From assembly GCA_036346225.1 (NCBI GenBank), contig JARFIW010001255.1, positions 496,001 to 560,000 on the forward strand: a stretch of 64,000 bases of DNA, read 5' to 3'. Positions 1-10,971 of this stretch are shown piece by piece (position 1 is the stretch's first letter; each line of letters begins with the position of its first letter). Below the pieces are notes generated by a model, which had not been told where the DNA came from, ran no database searches, and saw only the letters and a list, made by a program, of their open reading frames with translations. Both the position numbers and the translations under genes were made by a program. Source of the stretch: Platerodrilus igneus. Its lineage: Eukaryota; Arthropoda; Insecta; Coleoptera; Lycidae.

Positions 1-650
1 AGCCTGTAGCTGCCAAGTTTCCCCAGCACTTGAACATTTACTGATTTAATATTTTTTCCAATTTGTCTTTTCACACAGTCAACATTAGTTGCAGATATTT
101 CACAACAAACTAGTTGTTTATAATAATCATCAGATTTGTCTGCGCTTATTTTTTCGTCATTGGGTTTCCCGTCTCAAAACTGGTTGGACATGTACTTGCA
201 CTTATTTCTTTTCTAAACTAACCTACATGGTTCTCTGAAATTCTCACACAGCAATACAGCTCGGTTCCCCTTATATTGTTTTCTAATATTATGCCCTATT
301 TCACAGAGATTTATTGAAGGGGGGTTAAGCAACCTGTGGCTGCCAAGATTCCCCAACACTTAGACATTTGCCGAAATAATAGTTTTCCAGTAAATGCTTT
401 CACGCAATTACCATTATTCGATAATATTGCCCCTCCAATGCTTGTAGTTGCTTATAATAAATATCATGTTTAAGTGCAGTTACTTTCTTCGTCATTAATT
501 TATCCATCTTGGGACTGGTTGGATGCGTACGTCCATTGATTTCTCTTCTGATCTAGCCTACACATTTCCCTGAAACTCCTACAGCCTACATCTTTCACTA
601 TCTGTGTGCAGTAGTCTAACCTAGGTCTACCTCTCTTCTCTTTTTTCCTA
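1..650 (-). repeat. direct duplication of the retrotransposon 3' end
   Basis: Positions about 1-325 and about 327-650 align along most of their length: both start with a form of 'agc(aa)cctgtRgctgccaag' and both run through a 'cgtcatt' and 'actggttgga' stretch. The duplicated segment includes the last codons of the reverse transcriptase protein (stop at 500-502 on the minus strand). The copies have diverged considerably, so the duplication is old. Confidence 0.6.
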
Positions 651-2142
651 TCTCTGCTTCTAGTATATTCCGCACTATTCCTTCATGCCGTAGTATGTGG
701 CCTATCATCCTATCTCTCCTATTTTTTTTACCGTTTTCCACATGTTTCTTTCTTGCCCTACCATTTTTAGTACCTCTTCGTTCTTAACTTTGTCTGTCCA
801 TGATATCTTCATCATACGTCTGTAACACCACATTTCAAAGGCTTCTACCTTTTTCTTGTCCACTTTTCCCACTGTCCAGGCTTCACAGCCATACAGTGCT
901 GTGCTCCACACATATGTTTTGAGCAATCTTTTCCTTGTTTCCATGTTTGTGGTCTTTGAGCACAGTAGTTGCTTTTTCTTGTTAAATGTATCACGACCTT
1001 GTCCGAATCTTTGTTTTATATCTTTTGTGCTTTTCCCATCTTGCGTTATTTGGCTTCCTAGGTAGCAGAAATCCTTAACCTCTTGTAAGTTCGTGTTACA
1101 TATTTGTATTCTTGTTTTTGATTTATTTTTCCCTCCTTTGCATACTAGTACTTTAGTTTTACTTTTGTTAATTTTCATACCGTATCTCTCTGTTAGAACC
1201 GTTTCCATTTCATTGAGAGCAGCTTCTAACTCTTTCTTGCTAGATGCTAATACTGCTATATCATCTGCAAATCTAAGCATATCAATCTTTTGTCCCTGCA
1301 TAGTAATTCCAAATGTCTTCCTGCATTTGACAGTATTCATTGCCTCCTCAATGTACAAGTTAAAAATTAGTGGGGATAGAGAACATCCCTGTCTTACCCC
1401 TTTCCTAATGTTTACTTCTCTACGTTCCTGCTCTAATTCTATTACTCCTGTTTGCTCTTTGTATAAGCTATGTACTATTCGTCTATCCCTATAACATTTT
1501 TTCCATTTTACATTGTCAAATGCTTTTTCCAGATCTACAAACCCTATATACACGCTTTCCCCTTTTTCTATTGTTTTCTCCATTATCACGCTCAGAGCTA
1601 AGATAGCCTCCCTTGTTCCCCTGTTTCGCCTAAACCCAAATTGGTCTTCTCCTAGTATTTCTTCAGCCCGTTTTTCCATTCGTCTTTGTACAATTCTAGT
1701 TAATATTTTTGATACGTGTGCTGTCAAACTTATTGTTCGAAAATTTTCACATCTATCTGCGCCTTTTTTGTTTGGTATAGTTACTATGATGTTATGTTTG
1801 AAATCTTTGGGTATCTCGCCTGTCTCATACATATAGCTTACAAGTTGGAAGAGACGTTCTGTTACTGCTTGACCAGCGGCTTTTAGAGTTTCCGCTTGCA
1901 CCTTATCTGTACCCGGCGCCTTACCATTTTTCAGACCCTTTAATGCTATTTCAAATTCATCTCTAAGTATAGGATATCCCAAGTCATCATTTTCAATGTC
2001 TGATTCCTTTTCTAATGCAGTTAGTTCTTTTCCTGCATATAAATTCCCTATATATTCTTGCCATCTACCCACTTTCTCTACATTTTCGATAATGACATTT
2101 CCTCCCGCGTCCCTTATATTTTTGCTATACGGTTCTATAGAT
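503..2142 (-). CDS. non-LTR retrotransposon reverse transcriptase (broken)
   Basis: The longest open stretch is 705-2072 (455 codons), and the same frame is open upstream to a stop at about 2143. Order in the protein: the RT fingers with 'LKNGKAPGTD', the motif 'QFGFRRNRGTREAI', the catalytic Asp of motif A in 'GFVDLEKAFDNV', 'RKGVRQGCSLSPLIFNLYIE' and the catalytic 'FADDIAVLA'. After that come the thumb and a 'RRMMKISWTDKV' tail typical of insect endonuclease-RT elements. The frame breaks near a T-run at 722-729 and continues in another frame ('LRHEGIVRNILEAEI', 'RPRLDYCTQIVKDV') to a stop at 500-502. The family copies its RNA at a nicked target site. It is a dead or mis-assembled copy; the RT identity is certain, the clade is inferred. 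Confidence 0.85.
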
Positions 2143-2768
2143 CCCTAAAATTGATTCTAATTAGTTTGTATGCTTCATCTGTCTTTCCTACTTCCAACTT
2201 AGTTTGTACCTCTTTGCACTTTTCATCAATCCATTGTTCTTTAGCTTTCCTGCATTTTTGAATAATTTCCCATTTTATGCTTTGTATCTCTGTTTTCTTG
2301 TTTCGTCTGATTTATTTTTGTAATTTCGTCTTTCTTCTATTAAATTCAGGATATCCTTTGTTATCCATAGTTTCTTATTTTCTTTTGTGTATACCCCAGA
2401 ATATCTCTGGCCGCCATGTCGAGGCTGGATTTAATGTTATTCCATTCTGTTTCTACTTCCTTAGTGTCAGATATTTTCCCGATATCTTTGAGCAATTCAT
2501 TTGACCTTTTTTCGAATCTTTCTTGAATATCTTTCTCTTTTAGTTTCTGTAGGTCCAAGTGCCTTTTGCCGTTTCTTTTTTTCAATTTTTTTAATTTAAG
2601 TGCGGCTTTCATAATTACGATGTTGTGGTCAGTGTCTATATCTGCTTTGGGTAGCTTCTACAGTCTTTTACTTGATTCCTAAACCGTTGTCTAACAAGAA
2701 TGTAATCTATTTGATATCTTCCTGTATCTCCTGGCATCTTCCACGTATATCGTCTTCTAGCATGAATA
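2143..2768 (-). pseudogene. end of endonuclease domain and basic linker of the same element
   Basis: Positions 2361-2612 encode a Lys/Arg/Glu-rich linker that directly follows 'DTDHNIVIMK', the last endonuclease motif (Asp-His), at about 2604-2640. Upstream on the minus strand the frame is interrupted. The same motif occurs in the plus-strand copy at about 12190-12235. The fragment ends at the CA/TA array and is 5' truncated or interrupted there. Confidence 0.65.
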
Positions 2769-2769
2769 T

Positions 2770-2811
<42 letters not shown>
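2770..2811. repeat. (CA)n(TA)n microsatellite
   Basis: Four CA units run into about sixteen TA units. The RTE-like fragment ends on its left and an LTR-like sequence starting TGCTATGA begins directly on its right. Confidence 0.95.
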
Positions 2812-2813
<2 letters not shown>

Positions 2814-3728
2814 CTATGATAATAAGGTTATTTAACGGTATATGAGCTCACAAGGGAGGAATACTTTATGTAAACATGGTAAAACAGTGAAAATCAAACG
2901 TTTAAATAATAAAATGTACATAATGCGTTTATTTAATTAATATAAACAAAATGATTACAATTTATTTAGGGCTGTAAGTACGGACACAATAAATAGGAAA
3001 CTAAATTAAGACTAACTAACCCACGAAGTTAAAGCTAAATCACTAGGTTAAAACTCTATATAATAAATGTACAGTGTTAGTACTTCAAAAACGACTCCAA
3101 GTTGCTGGTAAACATTTTGAAGTACCAAGCAACACGCCAAGCTGCGGGTTAACGACTCGAAACTACTGAACAAACAGCCGAGTTGGGCAGAAAAGCTCTA
3201 CCGAAAAACTACATTAGGTCATGATAACATTTTTAATTATAGTATGTTACATTTATTATTTGAATATTCTCTGAGCTTAAAATTTCCATATATTTTTAAT
3301 ATTTGCGTAAAAAGTCAACAAAATTTTGGTTGGTACGCAAAAGTACGTTTTACAAAAGGGAATAGTTCCTTGAACGTTCAACGAAACACGCACCGTAAAA
3401 TACAATTCTTTTAGCTGGTTTTAATTGATATAAAAAAGTGTAAAAAAGGTTATAATCTTCGTAATGAACAAATTTGATAGGAATATTTATTTTAGTTTTG
3501 ACTCAAAATTACGTAAATAACACATTGTAAAGTTTCTTCGCTTATTATACAAATTTTGGTGAGTTTTGCTTGTCCTATTCAGATATATGAAGTGTTAGAA
3601 CGAACTGGGTAAACATTTTCTGTTATCATTATACCGTTTACCCTGTGCGGGATATCATTGAGCTGGTCGGGGCATAAATTTAATAGTGTTAATTTTAAAT
3701 TAATTTAAAGGCACAGAGTGGTGGCGAT

Positions 3729-3730
<2 letters not shown>
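2812..3730 (+). mobile_element. LTR-like fragment G between two TA arrays
   Basis: This stretch has no convincing open frame. It starts TGCTATGATAATAAGGTTA immediately after a TA array, which resembles the LTR starts of element A (TGCTGTAATTATAGGGTTA) and of element B in its own sense (TGCTGTGATAAGGGG). It runs to the next TA array. A solo or truncated LTR of the same superfamily is the simplest reading. The right end does not show the expected CACAGCA, so it is either truncated or diverged. Confidence 0.4.

Positions 3731-3769
<39 letters not shown>
3731..3769. repeat. (TA)n microsatellite, left flank of element A
   Basis: A TA array directly abuts the TGCTGT start of the left LTR of element A. 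Confidence 0.95.
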
Positions 3770-3771
<2 letters not shown>

Positions 3772-5541
3772 CTGTAATTATAGGGTTAATTTAGGGGTAG
3801 GTTAAATCATAGGGGTCGTAAAATAAACAAAAGAAACTCCCAAGTAACAAAAGTACATAAGTACAGGTATTAGAAGGATAAATAGGTCATTATAAATATA
3901 AATTAGTTAAGAGCACACTGTATATAGCAGTACAAGCGATTAAAACGCATATTCAAGAGTAGCTACGAGCAAAGGTAAGAATTTAGAAATGTAACAAAAC
4001 GCATTGAAATTAAATCAGTATAAAACCTGCACGAATTGGCTAGATAATTATTCAAAAAGTGCGTTGATATATCATCTTAAATGCAGGCAGAAATTATGCA
4101 ATATTTTAAAAGCGTACGTGATCTAAAAGATCACATTTGTTCAAAAATCCAATTTATTAGGAAATAAACAAACACCAAATTTATTCCATTCAGATTAGAA
4201 TAAGGCCAACAACAATAGTACGTGCTTTTATGAACGAAGATTCCTGGTATTTCTGAATCAAAAGTAATGTATTATAATGAATTACGTGACAAAGAGCTTT
4301 GCTTTATGCAATTGAAATACACAATTGGTAAAGTTTCCCAAAAATAACAAGAGATAAGACACTTGGTCTCGCACAGCACGTGGAGCCAACGAATCGCAAA
4401 CAAGAGGGGCCGATCCTATAAATATTATGACAATTAAATATCAAGTTAGTATACCTTGAAACTGGGCAGTCACTATACTTGAAAGTGCTAAATATTTACG
4501 TGAATAGTAAATTAAATTAAAAGTCAAATTCAAGAGTGTGTAATTGTACATGCGAGCCGTACTTCTAAGAACGTAAGTAGATAAGATTTAGTGAAATTAT
4601 ACCATTTCTAATAATAAATAAAACAGGGCTTTTAATCACCATCTCAAGTAAGATTTTAATTACCATCGTAATTAACATTTTTAACTACCATCTTAATCAC
4701 CATCTTAAATTACAAACGAAATAACAATCCTAATAAAAATCTTGTTACGATTCCTGTTAATTACTATCTTAAATACAATTTTGGATACGAGACTCTGGAG
4801 AATGCTGCCTGTTCAAGCAATTTGTTAATCTCTAAAAATGGTAAATATTCTATTACGGAAATGAAAAACCTTTCATTGGAATAAACTCACCAATAACGAT
4901 TTGGATACTAATTTGGTTGGATTCAATTCTTGGGAATGCAGAGCACCTACTAAACCACTTCAGGTTAGATACTTTTATATGATTTATTTCTAAGACTGTT
5001 TTTATTGCAATAATAATTCAAAGTGTAAGAGCCGACAAATTGGGGTTTCTTGTATAAATTTATGAAAAATAATAGACATCTTGAAACGTTTTAAAGGTCT
5101 CTAAATGTAATAAAAAAGGTCGTTTTGCTGGCTTGATTTTCTAAAAATTTGACAGATGAATATAATTTAAAAAGGGAGAAGATATTTAAAAGGCTTGTAA
5201 ATATTCAATCATTATACTGTGTATTGTAGAAGTGCTTTATTTAATTGAATCAGATAGTCGAGGCAAAGAAAATTATAAATTAACATTTCTACAAGTGCTT
5301 GAGTAATAAAAGTATGAATTATAGCATAAATATGGTGCAAGCGTAGGGGCTTAATATAAGGGAAATATCACAGTAAATATGGTCCAAGCGTAGGGGCTAA
5401 CAGAAGTAACACAGCATAAATATATCTCGACCCAATCGTGGGGCTAAATATTTAATATAATAACAAGGGTTATATTTTTCTACAGGAGGTTAACACGACA
5501 TAAATATAACATGCCCAAGCCGTGGGGCGAATAACACAGCA
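3770..5541 (+). repeat. left (5') LTR of element A
   Basis: The 1.77 kb repeat matches 9272-10973. The left copy holds about 70 bases (around 4560-4630) that the right copy lacks. A short degenerate minisatellite of the form 'ttaaYYaccatcttaa' lies at about 4630-4760. The 3' end holds repeated primer-site-like motifs described separately. Confidence 0.85.
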
Positions 5542-5568
5542 TAAATATCGCGAACCAAAGCTAAGGGC
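5324..5568 (+). promoter_or_regulatory. tandem primer-binding-site-like array across the LTR end of A
   Basis: Five related motifs of the form 'CATAAATAT-N(2-8)-CCAAgCGTgGGGC' lie at 5324-5350, 5372-5397, 5414-5444, 5498-5528 and 5539-5568. The LTR ends at 5541, so the fifth copy sits where the tRNA primer site should be and the other four are inside the LTR. The junction word CACAGCATAAATAT occurs at 5411-5424 and again at 5535-5548. The core resembles TGGCGCCCAACGTGGGGC, seen perfectly in element E. The motifs are seen directly; the primer-site role is inferred. Confidence 0.6.
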
Positions 5569-5754
5569 GAGAACACCACTAAAACTAAATTAAAATTAAA
5601 AAGGAAAAATAAAAATTTAAAATTTAAAAATTTGTAGAAGCGAGAAATTTAAAAATTAAAATTTGTAAAAATACGAATAAAAATTTAATTTAAAAGGGAT
5701 AGGAATTAAAAATCTGAAGGAATTTGAAATCTTAATAATAATCAAAATTTAAAA

Positions 5755-6552
5755 ATGGATAAACGAATTAAGGAGACCAGAGAGGCATTGAGGAACCAAG
5801 GGGTTGAAATAAGATCGCAAGAATGCGTAATTCTACAAGATACATCAATAGAAATGCAAGGACAACGATTAACGAGGAGTCAAAGCAAGGAACAACAGAC
5901 GTCGCAACAATCGGAAATGATGCAAACCTTATTAGCGTTAACGAGAAAAATGGATGAAAGCGAAGAGACTATTAAAAACCAGATTAAAGAGAATGGAGAA
6001 AAGTTAGGTGCAGAAATAAAAATTATAAGTGACGGATTAAAGGAAAATAACCAAACTATTGCAGAAGTGCAAGTACACTTTGAAAATAAATTCTCTAGAA
6101 TGATGGATGATGTAGATAAAGTTAGAGACGAGGTCTGGAAAGTAAAATTAGATCAAGAAACATCTGAAAAAGAAACAAATGACCGAATTACAGATTTAGG
6201 CAAAAAGATGCGGGAAATTCAAGGAAACAGTGAATTAGGACTTACAGATGTAAATAAAGAGTTAAGCAAAATAATATCAGAATTTGAAAATTTGGGTAGA
6301 AATCAGGGATTGCAACACACTAGGATAAATAGACCGGAAATTTCAGCAGAACAGTATTCCAAATTTTATGGAGACAACAAGATAAATCGTAAAGTATTTT
6401 TAAACAATATAAGAAAACTAATACAGGGAGCAACGGATGAGAGGTACAATTTAAACTTCGTCAGATCAATGTTGAAAGAAAGCGCGGGGATATGGTTTGA
6501 TTTAATAGAAAACGAGATAGGGACATTTCAGGAGTTTGAAAGTAGATTTTGA
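5755..6552 (+). CDS. element A gag, N-terminal part
   Basis: The frame encodes 265 residues: a basic start, a long coiled-coil-like region rich in Lys, Glu and Asn (residues about 20-190), then the N-terminal part of a Gypsy-type capsid ('QYSKFYGDN', 'ESAGIWFDLIENEIGTFQEF'). It stops at a TGA at 6550-6552 in the middle of the capsid fold, and the protein continues in the -1 frame. Element D is broken at exactly the same residue, so this is not a private mutation of A. Structural protein of virus-like particles by family. Confidence 0.75.
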   Translation: MDKRIKETREALRNQGVEIRSQECVILQDTSIEMQGQRLTRSQSKEQQTSQQSEMMQTLLALTRKMDESEETIKNQIKENGEKLGAEIKIISDGLKENNQTIAEVQVHFENKFSRMMDDVDKVRDEVWKVKLDQETSEKETNDRITDLGKKMREIQGNSELGLTDVNKELSKIISEFENLGRNQGLQHTRINRPEISAEQYSKFYGDNKINRKVFLNNIRKLIQGATDERYNLNFVRSMLKESAGIWFDLIENEIGTFQEFESRF

Positions 6553-7166
6553 GAATATTTTGGGGGGATAATCAACAATACAAGGCGCGAAATAATTTAA
6601 TTACGGGAAAATATAATCAAAATTTAGGGATGACCAGAGAAATATACGCTATACAAAAATTCAGTCTAGCGAAGCAATTAGATCCGCCGATGGAAGAAAC
6701 TCAAATCATAAAATACTTAGCGGGACATTTTGGCGACGAAATAAGACATTATGTAATGATTCAAAATATAGTAAACAGGGAGATTTTCTTGGAATATTTA
6801 CAACGTTGTGGTGAGTTAGGACAAAGTCGTGTAACGGAAGGTAGGATGGCACCAAGACAGCGAGAAAATTTAGGCAGATTGCAAAGAAACACAGAAAACA
6901 ATAGATCAAACAATAGGGGAAATTATGGGGGACAATTTTACAGAAACAATCACAATAACTACTATCATAATAATTTTAGAAGGAACTGGAACACAAGATA
7001 TACTCCAAGAAGAGAAGCAGAGCGGACGAATCACGACAGCAATATAAATCAGTGTACGCTACAAACACAACATCGGGAACAAGCAGCACAACCTACAAGA
7101 ACGAACCGTACCTATGCAGAAGTTACGAGTCAGGAAAGACCATCTACGTCGAATCAGGATTTTTGA
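6549..7166 (+). CDS. element A gag, C-terminal part (-1 frame)
   Basis: This frame continues the capsid ('KQLDPPMEETQIIKYLAGHF') for about 100 residues and then turns into an Arg/Asn-rich nucleocapsid-like tail with many 'NNR' and 'RRNW' groups and no CCHC zinc knuckle. It ends in '...TSNQDF' and a TGA. The same ending, with Q-D-F and a stop, is seen in elements B and D. The protease follows in the -1 frame through a GGATTTT site. Confidence 0.75.
   Translation: MRIFWGDNQQYKARNNLITGKYNQNLGMTREIYAIQKFSLAKQLDPPMEETQIIKYLAGHFGDEIRHYVMIQNIVNREIFLEYLQRCGELGQSRVTEGRMAPRQRENLGRLQRNTENNRSNNRGNYGGQFYRNNHNNYYHNNFRRNWNTRYTPRREAERTNHDSNINQCTLQTQHREQAAQPTRTNRTYAEVTSQERPSTSNQDF
7157..7166 (+). promoter_or_regulatory. 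gag-protease -1 frameshift site of A
   Basis: The reading is CAG GAT TTT TGA in the gag frame. The heptamer G GAT TTT matches the retroviral slippery type G GAU UUA known from MMTV pro-pol. A -1 slip here continues as 'SGFLKGD' into the protease frame. Elements B (17648-17657) and D (38118-38127) have the identical heptamer plus stop. Confidence 0.65.
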
Positions 7167-7693
7167 AAGGGGACAAACCAAGTAAGCCCTTAAAAATAAA
7201 TAGATACGAAAACCAGCGTGAATATATAAAATGTGAAATGGAAAAGGAAAATAATAAAAGCTTATTACCGATAATTAAATTGAGAATTGGAAATACTCGA
7301 TGTGGAACACTCATTGATACGGGGGCTGAAGCGTCGTTAGTGTCTGAGGACTTTGTTAAACGGGAAAAATTAATAGGAAGCATAATGCCCATAAGAAAAT
7401 TTAATTTAATAGCACCAAACAGCAAGAGATTTGCAAGTGTGAGCAAAATAATGATTCTGGAATGCAAAATGGGTAAGATAAAGTTTGAGAATGAATTTAT
7501 AATAGTGCCGGGGTTAAGAGTAGATGCAATATTTGGTATGGACATAATAGATAAGTTGGGTTTAAAAATAAATGCCGAAGGAAAGTCAATAGATATAAAG
7601 GGGGAATATATAAAATGGGATGATGAGGAGAGCATTGAAGTCGGAGGAGACTGTATAAATATTAATAAATTTGAGAGGGTGAAGTTGATATAA
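7160..7693 (+). CDS. element A aspartic protease
   Basis: The frame (open from 7052) encodes a retropepsin-like protease. The catalytic motif is 'LIDTGAEASLVSEDF', followed by 'IIVPGLRVDAIFGMDIIDKLG', which matches the flap and C-terminal 'GxD' part of the fold. In Gypsy elements this enzyme cleaves the Gag-Pol polyprotein. The frame ends at 7691-7693, and RT follows in another frame, so a further break lies near 7690-7750. Confidence 0.8.
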   Translation, partial: FLKGDKPSKPLKINRYENQREYIKCEMEKENNKSLLPIIKLRIGNTRCGTLIDTGAEASLVSEDFVKREKLIGSIMPIRKFNLIAPNSKRFASVSKIMILECKMGKIKFENEFIIVPGLRVDAIFGMDIIDKLGLKINAEGKSIDIKGEYIKWDDEESIEVGGDCININKFERVKLI

Positions 7694-7752
7694 AGGGGGA
7701 TATTGATGATAATATAAGATGTCCAGAAGAAGTAAAAGAAAGGGTAGAGGCA

Positions 7753-8450
7753 TTGTTAATAAAGAATTCAGAACTAATAAGATCAGAATCCAGAATAGCA
7801 ACGGGTTATGTGCATAAATTAGAAGTCGTAAATATGGAGCCGTTTAACACAAAGCTATATCCTATTCCAGCAGCGTATGGGGATAGAGTGAAGGTAGAGA
7901 TAGATCAGATGCTAAGTGAGGGTATCATTGAGTAGGTAAACACGCATTTTGTTAATCCTTTGGTTGTTGTTAAAAAGAATGATGACAGCATCAGATTATG
8001 TTTGGATGCTAGGAAAATAAATAAAAGGACAAAACGTCAATACAGCAGTCCACCAACTATGGATACAATTTTAGCAACGATAGGTAATAAGAAAATATTT
8101 TCAAAATTGACTTAAAGAGTTTATTTTGGCTTATTCCACTGGAACGTGAATCCAGGAAATATACGGGTTTTTCGGTAGAAGAGCAAATTTATCAATTTAA
8201 AGTGGTTCCTTTTGGTTTGTCTTCAAGTACGGCTGCATTAGTAAAAGCTATGCAGGGTATATTGGGACCATATGAAGAATTCTGCATACATTATGTGGAC
8301 GATGTTTTAATTTTTAGTGATGACATAGAACAACATTTTGTACATCTTGAACGGATCCTGTTAGAACTAAACTTAGCGGGACTAAAACTAAATATGAAGA
8401 AGTGTAAATTTTTCCAGGAAAAGATAAAATTTTAGGGATATCAAATTAGT
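7753..8450 (+). pseudogene. element A reverse transcriptase, truncated
   Basis: RT motifs in order: 'PIPAAYGDRVKVEIDQ', an in-frame TAG at about 7933, 'KNDDSIRLCLDARKINKRT', a frame break near 8110, 'YTGFSVEEQIYQFKVVPFGL', then the catalytic 'YVDDVLIFSDD' at about 8290-8323 and 'LNMKKCKFFQEKIKF'. A stop at 8433-8435 ends the frame, and only 'GYQISKEGIF' can be followed beyond it. RNase H and integrase motifs are absent downstream. Confidence 0.8.
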
Positions 8451-9190
8451 AAAGAGGGAATATTCATGGACAAATTGTAAATATAAGAGAACAACAAAAC
8501 ATAGGATAGCTTAACAATAAATTAGGATAGGAGAATTAAATAGTGTATTAATAAATTAGGATATCATCATAAATTAGGATAGATTAGGGAATAGGTATTG
8601 TACATGTTGTAAATATTAAAAAACAATAGAACATAAGATAGGTTAATAATAATTAGGATAGGTTTAGGATAAATAGGAGTAACATAGGTTGATAAAAGAG
8701 TATGACTCATTGAATATGGGAAAATATGATGATGCTTATGAGAAATAAGACAAGGTATATATAAGTTGGGGATAGATGAATAGAAGGGTTTATTAGAAAC
8801 ATGGAAAGATGTAGATACGTTATATAAACATAATAATAAATAGGAAAAGTATTGAATAGAGACAAGAGAAAAATTAAGATTTGAAGAAGTCATAAGTAGA
8901 TGTGAAAAATATGAAAAGGAAAAGTTTATGTAAATAATAAAAGTATGGGTAGATAGGTAGTAAAATATTAGTAAGGCACAATAGGTAGTATGCAAATAGA
9001 AGAAGTTTATGTAAATAGAAAAGTATGGATAGATAAGTAGCAAAATACTAATAGATTATAATAGGACAATAATAATAAAATTTAGAATGAATAGGTGTAT
9101 AGGTATAATATAATCAAAATAGGAATAGGGATGTAAAAATAATGTAGGAGTTGTGTACATAGTAGAACAAAATAAAAATAAATAATTTTG
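8451..9190 (+). other. purine-rich non-coding tract of A
   Basis: The plus strand is rich in 'ataggatagg', 'ttaggatagg' and 'agataggtag' words. No open frame of meaning exists; the minus-strand open frame 8567-9043 is a shadow of this composition. Elements B (about 16180-16400, minus sense) and D (39165-39508) have the same kind of tract after their RT remnants. Confidence 0.6.
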
Positions 9191-9226
9191 GACCAATGTG
9201 AATTTTGTCTCACGTTGGGCGCCAAA
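9190..9226 (+). promoter_or_regulatory. conserved hairpin with inverted primer-site motif, upstream of 3' LTR
   Basis: The sequence CCAATGTGA, an 8-base spacer and TCACGTTGG can pair, and the right arm runs on as GGCGCCA. CACGTTGGGCGCCA is the exact reverse complement of the primer-site core TGGCGCCCAACGTG, so it equals a tRNA-like 3' end. The same arrangement stands before the 3' LTR of element B (16144-16175). The role is unknown. Confidence 0.5.
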
Positions 9227-9271
9227 AACTAACATTTTTCCAAAAAATTTTATTTTAATTTGGGAGATTAA

Positions 9272-10971
9272 TGCTGTAATTATAGGGTTAATTTAGGAGT
9301 AGTTTAAGTCATAGGGGTCGTAGAATAAACAAAAGAAACTCCCAAGTAACAAAAGCACATAAGTACAGATATTAGAAGAGTAAATAGGTCATTATAAATA
9401 TAAATTAATTGAGAGCACACTGTATATAGCAGTACAAGCGATTTAAACGCATATCCAAGAGTAGCTACGAGCAAAGATAAGAATTTAGAAATGTAACAAA
9501 ACGCATTGAAATTAAATCAGTATAAAACCTGCATGAATTGGCTAGATAATTATTCAAAAAGTGCGTTGTTATATCATCTTAAATGCAGGCAGAAATTATG
9601 CATTATTTTAAAAGCGTACGTGATCTAAAAGTATCACATTTGTTCAAAAATTCAATTTATTAGGAAATAAACAAACACCAAATTTATTCCATTCAGATTA
9701 GAATAAGGCCAACAACAATAGTACGTGCTTTTATGAACGAAGATTCCTGAGATTTCTGAATTAAATGTGAGGTATTATAATGAATTACGTGACAAAGAGC
9801 ATTGCTTCATGCAATTGAAAAACACAATTGGTAAAGTTTCCCAAAAATAACAAGAGATAAGACACTTGGTCTCGCACAGCACGTGGAGTCAACGATCGCA
9901 AACAAAAGGGGCCGATCCTATAAATATGATGACAATTGAATATCGAGTTTGTATACTTTGAAACTGGGCAGTCACTATACTTGAAAGTGCTAAATATTTA
10001 CGTGAATAGTAAATTAAATTAAAAGTCAAATTCAAGAGTGTGTAATTGTACATGCGAGGGCTTTTAATCACCATCTCAAGTAAGATTTTAATTACCATCG
10101 TAATTAACGTTTTTAACTACCATCTTAATCACCATCTTAAATTACAAACGAAATAACAATCCTAATAAAAATCTTGTTACGATTCTTGTTAATTACTATC
10201 TTAAATACAATTTTGGATACGAGACTCTGGAGAATGCTACCTGTTCAAGCAATTTGTTAATCTCTAAAAATGGTAAATATTCTATTACGGAAATGAAAAA
10301 CCTTTCATTGAAATAAACTCACCAATAACGATTTGGATACTAATTTGGTTGGATTCAATTCTTGGGAATGCAGAGCACCTACTAAACCACTTCAGGTTAG
10401 ATACTTTTATATGATTTATTTCTAAGACTGTTTTTATTGCAATAATAATTCAAAGTGTAAGAGCCGACAAATTGGGGTTTCTTGTATAAATTTATGAAAA
10501 ATAATAGACATCTTGAAACGTTTCAAAGGTCTCTAAATGTAATAAAAAAGCTCGTTTTGCTGGCTTGATTTTCTAAAAATTTGACAGATGAATATAATTT
10601 AAAAAGGGAGAAGATATTTAAAAGGCTTGTAAATATTCAATCATTATACTGTGTATTGTAGAAGTGCTTTATTTAATTGAATCAGCTAGTCGAGGCAAAG
10701 AAAATTATAAATTAACATTTCTACAAGTGCTTGAGTAATAAAAGTATGAATTATAGCATAAATATGGTGCAAGCGTAGGGGCTTAATATAAAGGAAATAT
10801 TACAGTAAATATGGTCCAAGCGTAGGGGCTAACAGAAGTAACACAGCATAAATATAGCTCGACCCAATCGTGGGGCTAAATATTTAATATAATAACAAGG
10901 GTTATATTTTTCTACAGGAGGTTAACACGACATAAATATGACATGCCCAAGCCGTGGGGCGATGAACACAG

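Larger units (their letters stand above)
1..2768 (-). mobile_element. RTE-like non-LTR retrotransposon fragment
   Basis: Read on the minus strand, this stretch holds, in order, the end of an endonuclease domain, a basic linker, a reverse transcriptase and the C-terminal tail, followed by a 3' region that is duplicated. The 5' part is missing: homology stops where a CA/TA microsatellite begins at about 2770. Coding is broken by several frameshifts or stops (near 2360, 2143 and 710). The overlap with the plus-strand copy at 12068-12236 shows that both fragments come from one family. The clade (RTE/BovB-like, as annotated in many insects) is inferred from protein style, not from a search. Confidence 0.8.

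Noticed and set aside
855..1836. Plus-strand frames 856-1065, 1093-1494 and 1513-1836
   Set aside because: They are antisense to the reverse transcriptase, whose motifs are unambiguous on the minus strand.
8567..9043. 158-codon minus-strand frame
   Set aside because: It is the complement of a purine-rich tract and consists mainly of Tyr, Phe, Leu, Ile and Ser. The frame 38862-39344 in element D is the same kind of shadow.
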